DNA of 24,460 nt from Nemertoderma westbladi (Eukaryota; Xenacoelomorpha; Nemertodermatida; Nemertodermatidae): contig JAUCBJ010005316.1 in the NCBI GenBank assembly GCA_032718475.1, positions 1 through 24,460 of the forward strand, written 5' to 3'. Shown in pieces: positions 19,926-24,460 of this stretch; within the stretch, counting starts at the first letter, position 1, and each line of letters begins with the position of its first letter. The notes beneath the pieces are model-generated. The model was given only the letters and a program-made list of their open reading frames with translations. It was not told the origin of the DNA and did not search any database. Position numbers and translations under genes: made by a program.

Positions 19926-20620
19926 TTATTGCATATTATATCCGAGTTTCTCTTGAGTTACAATGTCTAAGTGGCTTATTAGATTGGGGTGTCTGCTGCC
20001 ATGATCACAAGGCATCTGCTTTCCTGGCAGGTACTTCATTGTGAACTTGAGATCCTGTATGCGATCTCTTAGATGAGATATACGTTTCGAGGTTGGCTTA
20101 TTGGTGTTGTTATATATCTGAACTATAGGTTGGTGATCAGTCCAGGCTGTGTAAGTTGCGCCAATAAGGTAGTATCTGAACTGTTCCATGCCCCATGTCT
20201 GTGCTAAACTTTCTCTTTCTATGGGACTGTAGTTGTGCTCAGTCAGGGTGAGTGCTCGACTTGTATGGTCAACTGGTATCCAGTTTCCTATACTTTCTTC
20301 CTGATAGAGACTCGCCTGTATTCCCTCTTCTGATGCATCTGCTACATAGTGTGACATAGTGGGTTGTAAGGTCGCAGAGTGGTCGACGAGTTCATTATCG
20401 TAGTCAACTTTGCATATGCTCTTTCTTGTTCTTCCTTCCAATTAAAGTGGGAATCTATTTTTAGAAGATCCCTTAATGGTTTTGTTAGCTCTTCATAGGA
20501 TTCGGGGATTGCAGGATGATCAAAAGTAAACTTAGCATTATATTGGCATGCCATTAAGAATGACCTTAGTCGGTTAAGATTAGTCGGATAGTTGCTGGTC
20601 GGCCCCTTTCAATAATTAGA
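19926..20620 (-). pseudogene. Gypsy RT connection and RNase H region of pol
   Basis: Reading resumes with FLMACQYNAKFTFDHPAIP and LRDLLKIDSHFNWKEEQERA (20554-20342). After a frameshift near 20360 comes RNase H: MSHYVADASEEG (Asp), IERESLAQTWGMEQFRYYL (Glu), YTAWTDHQP (Asp), then DLKFTMKYLPGKQMPCDHGS. The acidic residues of an RNase H that degrades the RNA strand are visible. The frame ends at 19926, before the integrase linker. Confidence 0.88.
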
Positions 20621-21735
20621 TCAATTTTGTTTCTGTCCGCTGTCACACCGGATGATATGAAAGTTCTTCCAAACCACTGAATTTCAGATGATGTTGGGCC
20701 AAAGTATAATCTTTCCATGCGGTGAATTCCTTCATGAGTTTGAAAGATTGCTTTCTCCTTTGATGTTTCGTCAAGACTGAGTTGGTGGAAGCCCCAACCC
20801 ATGTCCATTTCTGTGAAGATCTTGGCTTCCTTGAGATCATGTCGGATTTCATGTGGGGTCTGCACATGGAATTTTGTCCTTTGCATTCCTTGATTCCATG
20901 GAGTGTTATCAATATTCATTTTGATTTGGCCATTTTTTTTGTCTGTGATTACTGCATTCATTATAATGAGATACGATTTTTGTGGGTCGACATCTGTTAT
21001 CTGTTAATCGACATCTGTTAATAATGCCTTGTTGTCTGAGAAAGCCTAGGAGCTCACTTACTTGTTCTTGGTAATGTATGGGAATGTTGTGAAATCTTGG
21101 TTGCACAGGTGTAAATTTGTTCTTGTAGTTTAGACACACTGGGTCAGCATCCATTTTTCCAAGTCTATTTTCATTAAAGACCAGGCCTTCGTATTCCTTT
21201 ACCAATGTCATTACTTTCTGTTTTTCTATGGCAGAGATTGGTTGTTCTGGTTGTCTCTCAGTTTTAACTGTAATATTAAGACCCTCACGAAGCCTTTGGG
21301 GAGTGCAGCGTGATATCATCTCATTTTGGGCTGATGTGAGTGGTTTCTCTGAAGGGTATGGTTCTATTCCTTCCTTATTAAAGGTGATAAATCCCAGTTG
21401 GTGTGCATCACCGTCACCCAACAGTGGTTCTGGTTGATAGTATGGTTCTGGTATGGTATGATATCTACTACATATATCTTTGTATGAACGGATGCCCCTT
21501 TTTGAGTTGTAAGTTTTGTTTGTATCATGCCTTTGACATTTAAATTTGTAGAGTGTCCCCATGCCCTGAGGTGAGTGTCTGCTGATTGTATTTTATCCAT
21601 TTTGGTGGAATATAGTTGTGGGGGAATAATGGTAAATGGGCTGCCTATGTATGTGTATAAACTCATGTCTTTTTCTCCTATATATATGTATATTAACCCA
21701 TTTTGAGTTGTCATTTTTATTGTGAAGCTCATCAT
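20566..21735 (-). pseudogene. Gypsy protease and reverse transcriptase, with RT motif C deleted
   Basis: The protease core is recognisable by GSPFTIIPPQLYSTKM and LRAWGHSTNLNVKG, but the active-site Asp-Thr/Ser-Gly reads Tyr-Ile-Gly (about 21650), so the catalytic Asp is lost. A frameshift then leads to LLGDGDAHQLGFITFN and the start of RT: PVQPRFHNIPIHYQEQV. The next frame (20961-20566) holds FTEMDMGWGFHQLSLDE (motif A) and HRMERLYFGPTSS (motif B). It then jumps in frame to WFGRTFISSGVTADRNKIDL, the end of the RT thumb. The part with the catalytic xxDD box, roughly 70-80 residues, is missing. This copy cannot make active RT. Confidence 0.88.
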
Positions 21736-21895
21736 TTAGCTTCTTCATGATGTGGGGTTGTAGTGGCATTGCATCACTTCACGCTAAATTGCTCTATTCG
21801 TTGTATGGTTGGTCTGTTAATGGTCTCAAAATGGGTTTCATCTTCCCTTTTGGCCATATCCTGATCAGGTTTAACATACTGGGTGTTAATTCTCC

Positions 21896-22930
21896 TTATT
21901 TTGTTTGGGCATGTGGTGTTCTGCTGAAGTGATTCCCACCACCGCAAGAGTAGCACTGTTTGCCATGTGCGGGACATCGACCGGCAGGATGGTCCGATGC
22001 ACATGCCTTACATTTTCCTGGTTGGCTGTTATATTTTCCCTCTCTTGTTTGGGGAAGGTCCATTCCTTGGTTTCGAATGCTGTATTTGACCTGGCGTTTC
22101 AATTTCATAATTGTCAGTGTATCAATTAGATCGTCTAGTTCATTTTTGTCATCCTCCTGGAAGGACTCATTGTTGCTGATGCGCTTTATTAAGGAATGTG
22201 TTGTATCTCCTAGGTTATAAGCTCCTTCTCTTCCTGTCTCTCGTGCTTGACCCCATCTGACAAGGGTTTCCAAGTCAGGATCCTCACCCAGAGATTTTTC
22301 TTTCAGTCTGGAATCCGTCATGCCGTATATTGCTGCATCTTTAACAGCATCTTTATGTCTGTAAGGTTGAGTATCATAATTTAGAATGTATGCCTTTTTT
22401 TTCCATCTGTTTTATGAATTCCATCCATCCTTGACTACCCTGTTTTGTGGTTAAGAGATTGTACATAGCCATGGTTCTATTCACCATTCTCATCATTTCA
22501 GCTTTGGTTTTGTCTATGATCTGTTTGTAGGTATCTGCTCCTTGAGCCGCCATTGTGTCTGTTGCAGGAGCATCTTCAAAGCGGACCTTGGTATCAGTCT
22601 TCATAAACTCGACGAGATCCGAACCGCCCCAAGATTTTAATAGTATAATTTTAGATGAGTCAGTCATCTGTAGTTCCAATGTAGCTCATCCGGTTCTCCG
22701 CTTCATCGAGCCATTCCTCAAAATGTTTGCGTCGAGTCATTTTATCAGATCCAAGAGTATGTGGTTTTATGGATCCAAAAGCTCATGCTGTTGAGCATTT
22801 GCTCCCGCAGTACCTGCTAATGTAGCCAGTAGTATTTTGAATTGTTCATTGGTAAAAGTTGCCTTAACTTCTCGATGTGAGTTGTTGTTTTTATCAATTA
22901 AAGCGATGTGTGTGTCTGCCCTCAGTATCG
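21896..22930 (-). pseudogene. Gypsy gag, frameshifted
   Basis: Gag coats element RNA in particles. It is split into at least four frames: TNEQFKILLATLAGTAGAN (to a stop at 22767-22769), MTRRKHFEEWLDEAENR (from 22740), MTDSSKIILLKSWGGSDLVE (to 22374) and MTDSRLKEKSLGEDPDLETL (to 21896). The break at 22374-22402 falls in a run of T (A on the coding strand), as slippage or a sequencing error would. Near the end a nucleocapsid motif is visible, CKACASDHPAGRC followed by CYSCGGGNHFS. The last Cys of the second knuckle lies in the neighbouring frame, so a one-base change separates it. Confidence 0.82.
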
Positions 22931-23377
22931 CCTCGCCTCAGTGTCGTTAAAACTAAGAAAAGTGTCGCTTGTCCAAAGTATCGCCTGTAGGATGAAGGAT
23001 AAATGCGGCGTGTATCACCGTTGGTCAGGGTTTACCTCGCCTCGGTGTCGTTTAACTAAGAATAAGTGTCGCTTGTCCGAAGTATAGCCTTTATGATGAA
23101 GGATAAACGCGGTGTGTATCGCCGTAGGTCAGAGTTTACCTCGCCTCGGTGTCGTTTAACTAAGAATAAGTGTCGCTTGTCCGAAGTATCGCCTGTAGGA
23201 TGAATGATAAACGAGGTGTGTATCGCCATCAGTCAGAGTTTACCTCGCCTTGGTGTCGCTTGTCCAAAGTGTCGCCTGTAGGATGAAGGATAAACACGGT
23301 GTGTATTGCCGTCGGTCAGAGTTTACCTTGCCTCAGTGTTGTTTAACTAAGAGTAAGTGTCGCTTGTCCGAAGCCAA
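22925..23377 (-). repeat. 104-bp tandem repeat in the Gypsy leader, about 4.5 units
   Basis: CGCTTGTCC recurs at 22966, 23070, 23174, 23258 and 23361, giving periods of 104, 104, 84 and 103. The short unit has lost GTTTAACTAAGAATAAGTGT-like sequence. Each unit also has CCTCGCCTCGGTGTCGTTTA and GGATAAACGCGGTGTGTATC-type blocks. It occupies the space between the 5' LTR and gag, where the leader and packaging region would be. Confidence 0.9.
23360..23377 (-). promoter_or_regulatory. Putative primer-binding site
   Basis: Directly inside the 5' LTR the minus strand reads TTGGCTTCGGACAAGCG; TGG followed by a GC-rich stretch fits pairing with a tRNA 3' CCA end. I cannot name the tRNA. The last 12-14 bases recur in every unit of the leader repeat. 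Confidence 0.5.
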
Positions 23378-23506
23378 TGTAATGAATCAAGTAGGATAGC
23401 TAAACGAAGTAGTACCCGTATCAAGTATCAAAAACAAATAGGTTTCTGTCAAGTATCAGACTTACGAAGGCCTGTATCTTAATCACTAAAAAAGGACCAT
23501 GTTACA
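23378..23506 (-). repeat. 5' LTR of the Gypsy element
   Basis: 129 bp, with TGTAAC..CATTACA ends in element orientation, differing from the 3' LTR at one base. The GCAGT right flank is the other half of the target duplication. Confidence 0.92.
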
Positions 23507-23612
23507 GCAGTAAATGAAAATTTATAGAACTCGCCCAGTAGGTCGTCTACAGGCTACAGCTGTAATTTAATAGGCAGATACATAGGTCAAATAAATACCA
23601 GCAGTACCGGTA

Positions 23613-23995
23613 GGGTAAAGTGGGGTAAATTGAACATGGGGCAAAGTGAACTGATTTAAAATCAAATTAATCAATTTTTTTTAAACACATATTTTGAAGT
23701 CAGTGGAGTCTTATAACATGCAGATATAATGTATCTGCATGAATTTCTAATGTTGTTAGGTTAATATGTTGACTCCCAAAGTAGTAATTCATTTGTAACC
23801 TTAGAATTTTCATGCTTGAGACTTGCAACTACATTGTTATTTTTATATCATGTTTGTTACTATGTATATAAAATATGTTTACTTTCACTGAAAATGAAAG
23901 TTAAGTAGTGACTTAATAACATATGATACGATATTTTCACTAACTTATCAGATGTTCATGGAATGTCATACTATTTATAACGTTCACTTTACCCC
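23613..23995. mobile_element. Possible MITE with short inverted ends
   Basis: GGGTAAAGTGGGGTAAATTG and GGGGCAAAGTGAAC (23638-23651) at one end face GTTCACTTTACCCC (23982-23995) at the other. The inner 330 bp is AT-rich without a frame. TA-like bases flank both ends, but the target duplication is unclear. Confidence 0.4.
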
Positions 23996-24004
23996 ATACA
24001 TTTA

Positions 24005-24295
24005 CTACTAGGATTGGCATGCTGCATTGCAGCTGCATTTTCAAGAATGCTGTACCAGCCTGTCGACAAAATCGCGCCGCCACAACTCCATATCATCCAT
24101 GACATTTGCTAGATCATCTGCATCTTCAAGGGCAGTGTCCTTATTCACTCCATGAGGCTGCCAAAGCACAAGATTATGTACTGACTGGTCCTCACTGCGA
24201 AAGCAATGTCCTGCAAAGCAGAGGCGACTTTGTTAGAGTGTCAAGCTTGAGAGAACCAATGAGACACCTCCAATGTTATATAGTCAATGTCACTG
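24005..24295 (-). pseudogene. Non-LTR retrotransposon 3' fragment, second copy
   Basis: On the minus strand this is the same 3' region as 3950-4318: CTATATAACATTGGAGGTGT, GACATTGCTTTCGC, then the GATGATCTAGCAAATGTCATG block and the GCAGCTGCAATGCAGCATGC end. It has a 45-base deletion between GTGAATAAG and GACACTG and a short TAG tail near 24005. Strongly decayed. Confidence 0.78.
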
Positions 24296-24310
24296 TTATT
24301 ATTGAGGGTC

Positions 24311-24460
24311 TGCTTCCGCTGCAGGCCATTTATTCAATTTAATAAATACACAATATTCGGGAACATTTTGTTTATCTCATAAGTAGCTGGGCAACAATGC
24401 AATGCCTATAATAATAATACTAGTGCATGGATATTCATAGATAAACAAAATGTTCCAGAA
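24311..24460. repeat. Inverted-repeat module, copy B (F, inverted M, start of inverted F), cut by window end
   Basis: F (24311-24370) is followed by M in reverse orientation (24371-24410) and then, at 24439-24460, by the reverse complement of the end of F (AGATAAACAAAATGTTCC). So the F arms face each other around a roughly 65-bp loop. The outer half of the second arm lies beyond the window. Confidence 0.75.

Larger units (their letters stand above)
18304..23506 (-). mobile_element. Ty3/Gypsy LTR retrotransposon, complete ends, defective coding region
   Basis: Two 129-bp LTRs with one mismatch bound gag and pol in the order protease, RT, RNase H, integrase, which defines Ty3/Gypsy. Transcription would run on the minus strand. 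The flanks GCAAT (18299-18303) and GCAGT (23507-23511) are a 5-bp target duplication with one difference, and the sequence around them matches the empty copy at 13892. Many frameshifts, a stop, a lost protease Asp and an internal RT deletion make it non-autonomous. No envelope gene is present. Confidence 0.92.

Overview
The window looks like a gene-poor, transposon-rich stretch of an animal genome, probably a marine invertebrate. The elements are of metazoan type: a BEL/Pao retrotransposon, a Ty3/Gypsy retrotransposon with 129-bp LTRs, several 5'-truncated non-LTR retrotransposons, a hAT-like inverted-repeat element, a foldback element built of short tandem repeats, and a tRNA-derived pseudogene. 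AT content is high. The first 2 kb is rich in AGGCCT words, which recalls echinoderm or hemichordate DNA, but this does not fix the species.

Layout. 1-2.8 kb: AT-rich noncoding DNA. 2.8-5.2 kb: a possible transposon end, poly-C tracts, a non-LTR 3' fragment behind an inverted-repeat module, and a dispersed repeat followed by a GTTGCGTTTCGGCAAAAAA-type minisatellite. 6.15-8.32 kb (+): the C-terminal part of a BEL/Pao pol (end of RNase H, integrase, C-terminal domain), open except for one single-base frameshift. 8.3-10.7 kb: mostly noncoding, with two overlapping small antisense ORFs, a spaced 24-bp repeat and a tRNA-like sequence. 10.70-11.01 kb: a second, inverted copy of the minisatellite repeat. 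11.34-13.47 kb (-): the only host-like gene, coding for a decapeptide-repeat region followed by four tandem cold-shock-like domains; it carries one nonsense codon and two frameshifts.

13.8-16.0 kb: an uninterrupted repeat copy, then a hAT-like element (14107-15976) with a perfect 8-bp target duplication. It is split by a truncated non-LTR element that has its own 10-bp target duplication. 16.86-18.25 kb: a foldback element whose arms are 10-bp tandem arrays. 18.30-23.51 kb (-): a Ty3/Gypsy element with two LTRs differing at one base, a leader of 104-bp tandem repeats containing a PBS-like motif, and a gag-pol broken by frameshifts and by an in-frame loss of the RT catalytic box. 23.6-24.46 kb: a possible MITE, another non-LTR 3' fragment, and a second copy of the inverted-repeat module, cut by the window end.

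The elements are nested. The foldback and Gypsy insertions lie about 50 bp apart in a repeat whose related uninterrupted copy is at 13.83-13.93 kb. No intact, obviously functional host gene is present. The cold-shock/decapeptide locus is the most unusual coding object, and the foldback element and the Gypsy leader are the most unusual non-coding ones.
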